DNA of 64,000 bases from Arthrobacter sp. StoSoilB5. Lineage in GTDB: Bacteria; Actinomycetota; Actinomycetes; Actinomycetales; Micrococcaceae. Of this stretch, positions 25,964 through 35,700 are shown in pieces. Every line of letters begins with the position of its first letter. Within the stretch, counting starts at the first letter, position 1. The position numbers and the translations under genes were made by a program. Under the pieces are notes generated by a model that saw only the letters and a program-made list of their open reading frames with translations, did not search any database and was not told the DNA's origin. The stretch covers positions 2,790,001-2,854,000 of the forward strand of contig NZ_AP024646.1 in the NCBI RefSeq assembly GCF_019977235.1. The letters run 5' to 3'.

Positions 25964-27238
25964 CTAGTTGCGTGCAAGCCAGATCTCGGGTTGGCGGTCT
26001 GAAGCAGGAGCACCGGTAGCAATGTCCGCCCACAGCTCGTTGGCCGCTTTGTCGTCGTCAAGAAGATCGACGACGACGACACCGTCTTTCATGACCAAGC
26101 GGGGCCTGGCCAGTGCACGCAGATCGGTAGACGGGTCGCCGTCGACGACGACAAGGTCGGCGAAGTTTCCGGACCGGATGCTGCCCAGTCTCGGATCGCC
26201 GATGGCGGCAGCGGAAACTTCGGTCGCCGAGAACAGGGCGTCGAGCTTGGTCATGCCGGCGTCCACCAGGGCTTCAAGTTCGCAGACCATGACATCACGG
26301 GCTGGAATCCAGTGGATTGGGTCTGATCCGGCGGCGACCCTCACACCGGCAGCCATGGCTCGCTGCACAGATTCGCGATGGACCCGGGCAATGCGCTCTT
26401 CATAAATGGCAGCGCGGTCTTCCGTGATGGTCTTGCCAACGGTGAGGTGCGTTTTCGTTGAGAACGCCCAGAGCGTGGGCACGTAGAACGTCCCTTGGTC
26501 AGCCATTCGGGCCACCAGGGCGTCGTCCAGCGTAAGTCCATGGTCGATGACGTCAATGCCGGCATTCACTGCCGCACGTGCAGCATCAATGCCCTCGCAA
26601 TGGCAGCCAACGCGCGCACCGAGGAGATGCGCTTCGGCTACTGCTGTGGCTATCTCATCGTCATTCAGGTAGCGGAGGCACGTTGTCCAATCTGAGTCGC
26701 CGGTCGTGTGAGACAGCACGAGTTTGATGAGGTCGGCTCCGCCAAGACGTTCCTCGCGGACCGCGCGGCGGACTTCATCAACGCCGTCTGCGAAGTGGTT
26801 TCGCCAGTCCACCGGGGCGCCGCGGCCTACGATGTTCGGACCTGCAGTGAAGGCACGCGGGCCAAGGACCCGGCCTGCTGCGATCTCGTCGCGGAAAGCG
26901 TGGATTCCCCGGTGTTTGCAGCCTGGATCGCGGACTGTGGTGACGCCGGATTCGATAGCCCGTCTCGCCGTGATAACACCGTCAACGACGCTGGTAGTGA
27001 CGAGCTTGGGGTCGGCTTCCACACCGGAACGACTCATCAGATGAAAATGCGAGTCGATGAGACCCGGGAGGATGTGGGCGCCGCGAACGTCGATTACCTC
27101 GTGGGCGTCGGACGGCAATTGGCTGGCCGGCTCGATCCCGACGAAGCGACCGCCGTCGATCACCACCATATGATCGCTGACAAAGGCGCGCGCGTCCGTG
27201 TCGAGGATCGGGCCTCCGAGTACAAACCGGGTTGTCAT
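25964..27238 (-). CDS. amidohydrolase (imidazolonepropionase/prolidase-like)
   Basis: A 424-residue amidohydrolase_1 enzyme. Metal-site segments in order: LIDSHFHLMSRSG (HxH), LIKLVLSHTTGDSD with the likely bridging Lys, GCHCEGIDAA, VIDHGL and VAAGSDPIHW (Asp). An N-terminal and C-terminal beta sandwich (GSIRSGNFADLVVVDGDPS) completes the family pattern. It overlaps the racemase gene by 4 bp. It likely hydrolyses a C-N bond in an intermediate; it is the second amidohydrolase besides the hydantoinase, and a third (ACMSD type) lies downstream. Confidence 0.87.
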   Translation of the reverse strand: MTTRFVLGGPILDTDARAFVSDHMVVIDGGRFVGIEPASQLPSDAHEVIDVRGAHILPGLIDSHFHLMSRSGVEADPKLVTTSVVDGVITARRAIESGVTTVRDPGCKHRGIHAFRDEIAAGRVLGPRAFTAGPNIVGRGAPVDWRNHFADGVDEVRRAVREERLGGADLIKLVLSHTTGDSDWTTCLRYLNDDEIATAVAEAHLLGARVGCHCEGIDAARAAVNAGIDVIDHGLTLDDALVARMADQGTFYVPTLWAFSTKTHLTVGKTITEDRAAIYEERIARVHRESVQRAMAAGVRVAAGSDPIHWIPARDVMVCELEALVDAGMTKLDALFSATEVSAAAIGDPRLGSIRSGNFADLVVVDGDPSTDLRALARPRLVMKDGVVVVDLLDDDKAANELWADIATGAPASDRQPEIWLARN

Positions 27239-27963
27239 GCTTCCTCCTTGGAAGGATAGGTTGGGCGGGTAGTGGCATCCGCAAGGGTTTCTGCCATACG
27301 GACGCCGGCGAGGATTCCGGCGACAACGGGACGGTTGATTCGGGTGGAGAGCGCATGAGCGATTTGACCCATGACCGAGCCTGTCAGAACCAGCACATCT
27401 CCCAACTCATCGCTCGAGCGACTACGGCAGGCGTCTGTTAGTTGGTCAAGGAGTTCGCCCGGGGATGTGGCCGCGTCCCTGCTGGTCGTTCGGGCCGGAA
27501 TGATCGAGGCCAGCCTCGACTCCAGCCCGTAGCTTCGGATAAGCGCGCGCATCCCGGCAACTTTGGCTGGCGCAAGGACTGCCACGCTGAACGTCGCGCC
27601 TTGGGCGCAGGCCTGGAGCATCCCGGCCTCGGCTATCCCGATGACGGGGCGGTCAGTCAGTTCACGCGCAGCAGCCAGTCCAGGGTCATTGCCGCATGCA
27701 ACCACGAAAGCGTCAAAGTCATGGCTGTATTCCCGTACCAACGCGGCGGTGTGGGCGCCAGAAACGATGACGTCGAAAAGCGTGTCGATGCCTTCCGGAC
27801 CTTCTGCCGGGTTCAGGAACACAGCTTCTGTGCCAGACAACAGCTCCGGAGTCACAGTGTCCGCGAGTTGTTGAGTAACCCGGTCAGAGGAGTTTGAATT
27901 GATGACAGCTATCCGGCGTGTTCGCGACGATGAACCTGCCGTGGGGGTCTGCGTGATTCTCAT
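27235..27963 (-). CDS. Asp/Glu/hydantoin racemase-family protein with one catalytic Cys missing
   Basis: A 242-residue member of the Asp/Glu racemase superfamily. The N-terminal INSNSSDRVTQQL resembles the INPN motif of hydantoin racemases, and the first active cysteine is Cys90 in VVACGNDPGL. The second half, where a GC(A/T)GM-type motif with the second cysteine is expected, reads VLTGSVMGQ with no cysteine. Two-cysteine racemisation is therefore unlikely; one-cysteine relatives include decarboxylases and cis-trans isomerases. The start at 27963 forms an ATGA overlap with the ABC ATPase stop. Function within the pathway is open. Confidence 0.8.
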   Translation of the reverse strand: MRITQTPTAGSSSRTRRIAVINSNSSDRVTQQLADTVTPELLSGTEAVFLNPAEGPEGIDTLFDVIVSGAHTAALVREYSHDFDAFVVACGNDPGLAAARELTDRPVIGIAEAGMLQACAQGATFSVAVLAPAKVAGMRALIRSYGLESRLASIIPARTTSRDAATSPGELLDQLTDACRSRSSDELGDVLVLTGSVMGQIAHALSTRINRPVVAGILAGVRMAETLADATTRPTYPSKEEA

Positions 27964-29495
27964 GCCGCGACGTAACACTGTTCAGTGATCTGTTTGGCGC
28001 CGGCACCTGTCAATTCCCGGCGGAGTTGGCCAGCGCGCATGATCAAAACACGATCACAGAGGTGGCTGAGCTCCTCGTGCTCCGACGAGACGATGAGCAC
28101 GGCAACACCCTGTGCGGCCATAAGTCCGACCTGTTCAAGGATGGTCCTTTTTGCGCCGACATCGACGCCTTGCGTCGGTTCATGCAGAATGAGGCAACGA
28201 ATCCCTTCCTTGGCGGCCCACTTGGCGATGAGGACTTTTTGCTGGTTGCCTCCGCTGAGGGTCTCAAGGGCCCTGTTCGGATCTCCGGCCGGTCTCACAT
28301 CGAAGTGCTCCATGGCCTTGACGACGCTCCTATGCTCACGCTTCTGGTCAATGAAGCCTCGTCGGGTGAACCGGCCCAGCGAAGCCAGGGTCAGATTCTC
28401 TGCGATGGAGGCACTCATGATTCCCGAACGGCGCTTTCGGTCTGCTGGCAGCATCGCAATACCCTGACGCGTGGCAGCACAAGGCGAGGACGTCCTGACA
28501 GTCTTGCCGTCCACGTGAACAGTGCCGGAGTCGGACTTGATGCTCCCGAGGATCAAGTCGGGCACGTCATCATGCCCGGCGCCCGCGAGCCCGGTCAGCC
28601 CCACCACCTCGCCGGGGCAGATTTCAAGGGAGAGGTCACGTACTCCGCCGCCGCTTAGGTTGGTCACCCTGATCGCTGGCCGGACGTTGTCGACGATGTG
28701 GCTGGTCCGAACTGGAAAGTGGGATTCGAGATCCCGCCCCAGGATGTGCCTGGCCAGTTCCTTCTCATCGTTGATCGTGCTTGTGGGAGCCTCCATGACA
28801 ACACGCCCATCGCGGAGGACCAGAACGGAGTCGGTAGCGGTCATCACCTCGTCCAGACGGTGTGTGCAGAAGGCGATTGCCGTGCCGCCCGCAGCAGCAG
28901 AACGCATTGCGTCAAAGAGACGTTCACGTTCCACGCCCGTGAGATTGGCGGTCGGCTCGTCGAGCACCAGGAGGGTCGAGTGGCCTCGCCCTCGGGCGTA
29001 GATTGCCCTTGCGATGGCGACAACGGCCTTCTCCGCCTGGGTCAACTCCTGAACCGGAGTTGACGGATCAAGATGAACGCCCAAGCCAGCCAGCAGTTCA
29101 TCGACCTTAGCCGCCTGGCTCTTCCAATCGATAAGACCGTATTTGCGCATCATGGCGCCCACAAACACGTTTTCCATGACAGATAGGGACCCAGCGAGTC
29201 CAAGGTCTTGATGCACGAATGCGAAACCCAGATCCGCCGAGGTCGTTGGCGTAAGCGGGAGAGACGCTTCGCGGCCGTTCACGCGCAAGGTGGCCCCGCC
29301 ATCGGGCTCGTAGATCCCAGCAAGGATCTTGAACAGGGTCGACTTGCCGGCCCCGTTTTCACCGAGCACTCCAGTTACCGTCCCGGGCGCGAAAGTCAGG
29401 GAGATATCATGCAAGACTTTGGTCAAACCGAAAGTCTTCGACACTCCTGAAAGTACGATTCCGTCGCGCGTAGTGGTGATCTGATGATCCTTCAT
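27960..29495 (-). CDS. sugar-type ABC importer ATPase with two NBDs (RbsA/MglA-like)
   Basis: A 511-residue fused ATPase. The first nucleotide-binding domain has GENGAGKST (Walker A), TQAEKAVVAIARAI in the signature region and LLVLDEPTANL (Walker B). The second has the degenerate Walker A region GLAGAGHDD usual for this family, LSGGNQQKVLIAKW and CLILHEPTQGVDVGAK. It energises uptake with the adjacent permease and lipoprotein. Such carbohydrate-uptake-transporter-2 systems take sugars but also nucleosides, autoinducers and other polar heterocycles, which fits the ureide/hydantoin enzymes downstream. Confidence 0.92.
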   Translation of the reverse strand: MKDHQITTTRDGIVLSGVSKTFGLTKVLHDISLTFAPGTVTGVLGENGAGKSTLFKILAGIYEPDGGATLRVNGREASLPLTPTTSADLGFAFVHQDLGLAGSLSVMENVFVGAMMRKYGLIDWKSQAAKVDELLAGLGVHLDPSTPVQELTQAEKAVVAIARAIYARGRGHSTLLVLDEPTANLTGVERERLFDAMRSAAAGGTAIAFCTHRLDEVMTATDSVLVLRDGRVVMEAPTSTINDEKELARHILGRDLESHFPVRTSHIVDNVRPAIRVTNLSGGGVRDLSLEICPGEVVGLTGLAGAGHDDVPDLILGSIKSDSGTVHVDGKTVRTSSPCAATRQGIAMLPADRKRRSGIMSASIAENLTLASLGRFTRRGFIDQKREHRSVVKAMEHFDVRPAGDPNRALETLSGGNQQKVLIAKWAAKEGIRCLILHEPTQGVDVGAKRTILEQVGLMAAQGVAVLIVSSEHEELSHLCDRVLIMRAGQLRRELTGAGAKQITEQCYVAA

Positions 29496-29533
29496 TCTTC
29501 TCTCCCTTGAGATCGACCCGTTGCACCGATCAC

Positions 29534-30676
29534 TTACTTCCAGAGCCCTGTGTACTGGTTCTTGTAGTCGACGTTGTCGTACAAGGCAGCTTCGGACGAG
29601 ATATCAACGCCGTCGATGTTCTTAGAGTCAAAGAGCTTCACTGGTACCTCACTGATGGCTGGCTTTTCTCCGGCAAGGGCCCGCAGGGTGCGGTCCATCA
29701 TGGCCCAGCCAAGCCAGTTGTTGCTGTTTCCGACGTCGACCGCCTGCACCCGCTTGTCGCGGATGAAGCCGAGGTTTGCCTCGAAGGCGTTGATGCTCCC
29801 GACGCGGATGTCGGCTTTCCGGCTTGATAGTTCAACGGCTGGAATGGTGAACTGCGCAATCCCGTCGATTGCAGGGAAGATCCAATTCAGCTTCGAGTTC
29901 CGGGAAATCTGGGATCCGGTCAAGGTCTCGGCTGCCGTCTTGAAGTTGGACTGCATCAAGTCGTCGACTTGCAGGGTGCATTCCTTTGAGCAAAATTCCT
30001 TGAAACCCTCTTCTATACCCTTGCGCATTGCGGTGAAGGTTTCGATTGAGGGCAGGTTCTGGACTGCACCGTGTACAGGCCCATCTGTGTTGGCAACGGC
30101 GTATGCGGCCACCAGTTTGCCTGACTTGAAGTAATCGATGCTGACTTCGCCGGCGGCACCTTTTTCAAGGGGCGCGTTCACGTCAACGTTCAATGCGCCG
30201 ATGACAGGCACACCGGCCTTATTCGCAGTGCTGATGGCAGTCGGGAGCAGATTGAAGTTGATGCCGAACGCTACGATTGCGGCTGATTTGGAAGCCAGCG
30301 CTTGATCGATCTGCTTTGCAGCTGTGTCCGTGGACCCTTTGGCATCGTAAACATCGACTCGAACGCCCGCGTGCTTGCCGGCTTCGGTCATGCCATCAAG
30401 CACCGCGCGGACAAACGGCAGCGAGTTATCCAGGGTGACGGCTGCGATGGTTTTCCCCTTGAACTTCGAAATATCGATCGGCTCGCCAGGACGCAAGAAC
30501 TCCGTGGGTTTGGCACTGTCTTCCACGAAACGTTGCGCGGCAATCTTGCCGTCGGAGGCGTTGACTGTTGAGTTTGCCAGGGATGAGGCGTTTCCGGCCT
30601 GGCAGGCGGTCAGCCCGATGAGCGAGAGGCCAAGGCCAAGGGCAGCGAGCGACTTCAGGGGACGCGAGTTCTTCAT
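29534..30676 (-). CDS. ABC transporter substrate-binding lipoprotein
   Basis: A 380-residue periplasmic-binding-protein-type-1 family lipoprotein. The signal peptide ends in the lipobox LTAC with Cys25. The body shows the two-lobe sugar-BP pattern (KGKTIAAVTLDNSLPFVRAVLDG, ASKSAAIVAFGINFN, WIFPAIDGIAQF). The in-frame sequence upstream of 30676 is not coding; AAGGAACC precedes the ATG. It should capture the substrate of the operon outside the membrane. The ligand cannot be deduced from sequence. Confidence 0.9.
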   Translation of the reverse strand: MKNSRPLKSLAALGLGLSLIGLTACQAGNASSLANSTVNASDGKIAAQRFVEDSAKPTEFLRPGEPIDISKFKGKTIAAVTLDNSLPFVRAVLDGMTEAGKHAGVRVDVYDAKGSTDTAAKQIDQALASKSAAIVAFGINFNLLPTAISTANKAGVPVIGALNVDVNAPLEKGAAGEVSIDYFKSGKLVAAYAVANTDGPVHGAVQNLPSIETFTAMRKGIEEGFKEFCSKECTLQVDDLMQSNFKTAAETLTGSQISRNSKLNWIFPAIDGIAQFTIPAVELSSRKADIRVGSINAFEANLGFIRDKRVQAVDVGNSNNWLGWAMMDRTLRALAGEKPAISEVPVKLFDSKNIDGVDISSEAALYDNVDYKNQYTGLWK

Positions 30677-30723
30677 TGCACTGGTTCCTTCTAGTTCGGG
30701 GGAGTGGGATGGGGTGGGGTATT

Positions 30724-31794
30724 TCAGGAGCTGGAGGCGGACTTGCGGCTGACGATTGCGGCGAACGAGACGGCCAATACCAACGCGGCGCCGTTGAAAA
30801 CGTTCTCGAGCCAACCTGCACCGCCCAGCATTTGCAGACCGGTTACCCCGGTCACAACCAAGAACACCGCAATGACCGTGCCCCAGGCGTTGAAGCGTCC
30901 CGGTTTGATGACGGTGGCGCCCAGGAAAACAGCGGCAGCACCGGGGAGCAGGAAGGACGCACCCAGGTTGGGGTCGGCGCTGCCGAGGCGTCCCACGTTC
31001 AGGACGCCGGCCAGGCCGCAAAAAAAGGCGCTGGAAGTCAGGGCGAATACTCGGATGCGATCGGTTGGGAGGCCGCTGAGCCTGGCAACTTCGCGTCCTT
31101 CGCCGGTGAAATAGATGTAACGACCGAGCGGGGTGTGCTCCATGAACAGCCAAACAATGACGGCCAGCAGAAACGCAAGGTAGACAGGTAGAGGCAGCCC
31201 GAACAGTTGCGTGGTCGCAATCTGATTGAGAAATGCAGGAGCCCCTGCGATGACCTGGGAACCTGATACGGCCAGGGTCAGACCGGTAATGACCGTACCC
31301 ATACCAAGTGTCGTAATCATCGAACTGATGCCGATCTTGACAATGAAGTATGAGTTCAGGAGGCCCCACAGCATGGTGGACCCCACTGCAATGGGAATGG
31401 CCACCTCTCCAGGGAGCCCCAACTGAACATTGAGCACCGCAAGGACAATGGAGGACCATGCGATCATTGGGCCGAACGAAAGATCGAACTCGCCGGCTGC
31501 GAAGGGGATTACCAGGCCTAGTGCGGCAATAATGAGGACGCTTTGGGACGAAGTGACCACTCGCAGGTTTTCAAACGTAAAGAACGTCTCCGGGGCTGCG
31601 ATGGAAAAGAAGGCAACGACGAAGATCAGTACGCCAAGAACGGCGTACTTGTAAGTGAGACGGCGGAAGAGGGACTCCTGCGGGACTGCAGTCTTGACTG
31701 GACCCGATGGAGTGGACTTGGTGGCCGTGGCCGGTTTGATTCGTTGGTCAGCTATCTCATCCGGGCTGGCGGAAGGCAAAGAGGTCTTACTCAT
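30724..31794 (-). CDS. ABC transporter permease (RbsC-like)
   Basis: A 356-residue permease with a polar N-terminal tail (about 45 residues) and 8-10 hydrophobic segments. The BPD_transp_2 signatures IPFAAGEFDLSFGPMIAWSS, LNSYFIVKIGISSMITTLG and YIYFTGEGREVARLSGL are visible. The start at 31794 has GGGAGA 6 bp upstream; an ATG at 31809 is possible and would overlap the preceding stop. It forms the membrane channel with the two-NBD ATPase and the lipoprotein. Confidence 0.9.
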   Translation of the reverse strand: MSKTSLPSASPDEIADQRIKPATATKSTPSGPVKTAVPQESLFRRLTYKYAVLGVLIFVVAFFSIAAPETFFTFENLRVVTSSQSVLIIAALGLVIPFAAGEFDLSFGPMIAWSSIVLAVLNVQLGLPGEVAIPIAVGSTMLWGLLNSYFIVKIGISSMITTLGMGTVITGLTLAVSGSQVIAGAPAFLNQIATTQLFGLPLPVYLAFLLAVIVWLFMEHTPLGRYIYFTGEGREVARLSGLPTDRIRVFALTSSAFFCGLAGVLNVGRLGSADPNLGASFLLPGAAAVFLGATVIKPGRFNAWGTVIAVFLVVTGVTGLQMLGGAGWLENVFNGAALVLAVSFAAIVSRKSASSS

Positions 31795-31808
31795 TGGGTG
31801 TTCTCCCA

Positions 31809-32636
31809 TTAGATGAAGTGGTCTGTATCGGCGATGACGGCTGCCACACGGGCACCTGCCACCTCGAGTTCTACGGTGTTGTTGGATGTCAGTCCGATCG
31901 GCTCACCAATGCCGACTGCGACAAGAATCCCCGGGCCGCGGCGTTGGTCGTTCTCCTGGGCAAAGAGTTCCGCCAGAGGCGTGCAGCAACGGATTGCGTA
32001 TGCTGTGATGTCTTCCACCGCCTTTTGGACCGTATCGGAAGGTGGAACGCATCCTTCGTCCACGGCCAGACCGTCCCGAAGCATGCGAAATGTCGGCTCT
32101 GCACCTGTTGGTGCATGTGAAACGGATGACACCAACCGGGTCACTCCACCATTTACGGCTACCAGATCAGAAGTCTCGATGTTCCGATCGTCGAAACGGT
32201 GGCTAGCCACTTCCAAGCCGAGTTGCAGCTTCCCATCTTGTGCTTCCACAAGATGGCCGAGAAGGGCCTGACGGACGGATTCTGGGCTGAGATGCAGTCC
32301 GACGACGCCTCGCACCAGGAGGGGAACCGAGTCAGTCGGTATCCTCGCGGTGGTAACCGAAACCATGCGTTCATTGAGAATCGCCGGATCCCCAGAGCCA
32401 TGGCCTTGCCCAATGAGTACGGCGCTCCGGTCGCCTCTTGCCATACGACGACGGATTACCTCGTCGCGAACGAGGCGCGCATCTTCGATGGAGAGGCCGG
32501 GGATCATCCGACTCAAGGGTGTGATCCTACGGCGCTGAATATCCGAGGAAAGCACCAGGTCGGCAAGCCTGCGAACCTCTCGGCCTGTGAGACCTGCGCC
32601 TTCTTGGGGTCGCTGTGGAGCTTGCATCCATTTCAT
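31809..32636 (-). CDS. 2-keto-4-pentenoate hydratase-like (FAH superfamily) protein
   Basis: First gene of the operon, 275 residues. It resembles the MhpD/2-oxopent-4-enoate hydratase group, for example DARLVRDEVIRRRM near the N-terminus, GLEVASHRFDD and DLVAVNGGVTRLV, where hydratases have ALEIVDSR and the ADN region. The metal-binding Glu-x-Glu segment between these is not recognisable, so catalysis may differ. No ribosome site precedes the ATG; TACTGT 6 nt upstream on the minus strand suggests a leaderless transcript starting at the A of the ATG. Family assignment is moderate. Confidence 0.7.
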   Translation of the reverse strand: MKWMQAPQRPQEGAGLTGREVRRLADLVLSSDIQRRRITPLSRMIPGLSIEDARLVRDEVIRRRMARGDRSAVLIGQGHGSGDPAILNERMVSVTTARIPTDSVPLLVRGVVGLHLSPESVRQALLGHLVEAQDGKLQLGLEVASHRFDDRNIETSDLVAVNGGVTRLVSSVSHAPTGAEPTFRMLRDGLAVDEGCVPPSDTVQKAVEDITAYAIRCCTPLAELFAQENDQRRGPGILVAVGIGEPIGLTSNNTVELEVAGARVAAVIADTDHFI

Positions 32637-32642
32637 AGCGTT

Positions 32643-32667
32643 ACAGTATTGAGGAGCCGGTTAACCG
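32643..32667 (-). promoter_or_regulatory. leaderless promoter with CGGTTAACCG palindrome
   Basis: On the minus strand, TACTGT (32643-32648) is a TANNNT -10 box 6 nt before the operon's first ATG. The perfect 10-bp palindrome CGGTTAACCG (32658-32667) lies in the -35/-10 spacer, a repressing position. It could be the operator of the divergent STAND regulator or of the operon's IclR protein; this is inference. Confidence 0.45.
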
Positions 32668-32755
32668 ACCCGAAACCGTCACTCGGGTTTTTCGAGGCTG
32701 TCGTTAACGCATCGACTCAGTTCCCGTTCACAGCCGCCGGTGCCAGGAGTTAAGA

Positions 32756-35700
32756 GTGTCAATGGAGCACACACTGCCGTTATTGCGGGGCAAGCTAACG
32801 CCTCCGCCGTTGCCCGAGATCCTTGTGAACAGACCGCGGCTGGACACGTCGATTCAGAGTAGGCTGGACGCCTTGCCAGTGCTGATGGTGTGTGCCACCG
32901 CCGGCGCGGGCAAGACCACCGCGGTCCGTCATGCGCTCAGATATGACGAGCGCACTGCCTGGTTAACCATTGATGCCGCCGATGCTTCACCAGGCCGTCT
33001 CCTCACCTACATTGCAGCTGCCCTCGCTCCTTTTGCCGCGGAGATCCCTGAGCTGGTTAAGTATGCGTTTTCTTCCCAGGCACCCCACGGTGAAGTTGCA
33101 GGCCTGTTGGTTGAGGCTCTCTTGGGCGATTCCCGTATCACGCTTGTTTTGGACCAGGTGGACCGGATCGCCGATCACCCCCATGCGATGGACGTTATCG
33201 ACCATTTGATGCGCTTTGCACCAACGAACGTGAGGATCATCCTGATCTCGCGCAATGCCATCACTCTTCCCTCGAGCGCTGTTCCCGGATCCGAGCGACT
33301 GGACTTCCTCATCGATCGAGAGCTTGCCTTCACACGGGAAGAAGCCCGGGCTGCGCTTGAAATTTCCGGAGGCTCAACTGATGACATCGACGCCGTCATG
33401 GAATCAACAGGGGGATGGGTGGTGGGAGTACTTTTCGCTGGAACCACAGCAAAGCCCATCAAACTCGCACTTCAGCCAGAGATCGACCCGCTCCACGCGT
33501 ACCTCTGGACGCATGTGCTGCAAGGATTGGACAACGAACTAAGGGAATTCGCGATTACGACATCCGTGCTTGCCGCCGTCGATGCTCCACGGGCAACGGC
33601 CCTTGGGCTGGAACGTAGCGAGGGATTCCTTACGGAATTGCGTGCCCACCGGATCCCGGCTGTTTGGGTGCCTGGTGGCAAGACCGTCCGCTATCACCCC
33701 GTTCTGCGCGATTACCTCTTGGTTCTTTTGGAGAGGCGTCCCCGGGCCGATGTGGTTGCTCTAAGGATTCTTTTCGGCAAACTCCTGGCTTCAGAGGGAT
33801 TCCTGGTCGAGGCCACCGAAGAACTGCTGTCAGTTGGTGCATACGGCGAGGCACTGCCGTACGCCGAACAGGCCATCGGCACGTTGATAGATCGTCGTGA
33901 CTACGATGTGGCCGATAGGTGGCTGGAGGCGCTGGCGGGTCACGGTCAAGCCGCCCTCAGCCCCCTTACGACGGCTGAACTCATGCTTGCTGTTGCCCGC
34001 GAGGAGTACTGGCGGGGCGTGCGCATTGCCGATCAACTCGAGGCCATGGGACAGCGGGAGGCCTTGGCCCGAAGCTCAAGCAATGCAGCAGCGATGATGA
34101 TTTGGTGCTATTACCATGCGTGTCGCGTAGAGGACATCACGCGAGTCTTGGCGGTTGCCCAAGATGGACCGGAACTGGAGGCGGCGCGGTACCTCCTCAC
34201 TTTGATTGACGAACAACCAGCAACAGTTTTCCCGTCCTCAACAACAAGCGTGTACGTTGACGGACTCGTTCTTCGCCTTCGATACTGGCGTGGCGAGCTC
34301 GCCGCAGCATCCGCGCCAACTCGGAACCCAGCCACTGACGCAGTGGTGGCACCTTGGCGAGTAGCAGCCCTTCGGGCTGTCGGCGAATTGGACGAGGCTC
34401 ATCGGCTCTATGAGCGGGTTGAAGCGGCAGGGGTCTTGACTGCCGGCCTCAGGGCAGTGGTCGGTGCGGAGTTGTACACCGATATGGGACGCGAAGACGA
34501 GGCACGATCTTGCATCGCCCAGGGCAGGGCTGAGGCAAGACGCAATGGCTCTCTCGTGTGGGATCTTTTCTCCCAACTTTCCGAAGCGAAACTTGAACTC
34601 AGGCTGCGGCGCGATCCCCTTCGAGCCCGCCAAGTGCTCGACGCCTTGGAAGGTCATGCATCCTCTCGTGTCTATCAGTCCACTGCAGAGCAAATCGATG
34701 TCTGGCAGGGCCTCTGCAATCTCATCCTCCGGGAGTATGAATCCGCCCGAATCCGGCTTCAGCGAGCCATGGAATCGATGCGCGTCTCCGGGCGAGTGTT
34801 GGAGCTACCGATTGCTGCTGTCTACCTGGCCGAAGCTGCATGGCATTGCGATGACGAGGAAACCTCGGACGCCGCGTCGGATATTGCCCTGGCGGCGGCC
34901 CACCAACAGGGAACAGATGAAGTGCTGCTCCGGGCACTCCGGGAATTTCCGGAAGTGCTCTCACGAAGGCTCGACGGTCTTGCCAACAGCGATACTGATT
35001 GGCACCGGCTTGGAAGCAGAATTCTCAATGAAGACTCCCGTCAAGTGCTCTCCTCGACGGTCATAGTTCAGTTGCATGAGTTCGGGACCCCAAGAATTCT
35101 CGTTGGTGAAATGGAAGCGAAACCGCGAATCGCGAAATGTTATGAGCTTTTGGCCTATTTGGCTTCCATCGGCAGCATGTCAGCCACCCGATCCCAGTTG
35201 CTGGATGCGTTGTTTGATGGACAGGACACAAACACATCGCGTTCCTACTTACGTCAGGTCATTCACCAACTCCGTTCCGTGCTTCCCGACGGAGTCGGCC
35301 CGTTTGTTTCCAATGACACCGTAGGGTTGGCCGACTTTGTCTCAGTCGAGAGTGATGCAAAGCGTTTCGAACAGGTCGCGCAAAGGGCGCGGAGTAATGA
35401 TCCGAGGGCAAGACTTGAGGAAATCCAAGCGGCGTTGCCGATCTTGGCTTCCGGGGAATATCTCCCAAAAGCCAAATCGGATTGGTTTGAGGTTCGCCGC
35501 GCAGAAATCCAGGCAACATCTGCCGCGTTGAGGCTTGAAAGCGCACAGTTGGCCTTCGACCTCGGTGCGTATGCGCAGGCCGACAACTTCGCCGAGTCCG
35601 TGCTAACGGACGAGCCCCTCAGGGAAGCAGCCTGGCGCCTGCGTATGCGGGCTGCGTCTGCGTTGGGGTCCCACGACGACGTGCTGATGATGTATACCGA

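Noticed and set aside
32668..32692. Short hairpin ACCCGA / TCGGGT followed by a T-run
   Set aside because: Looks like a weak intrinsic terminator, but it sits before the STAND regulator start with no gene ending there. A 6-bp stem is too short to claim attenuation.
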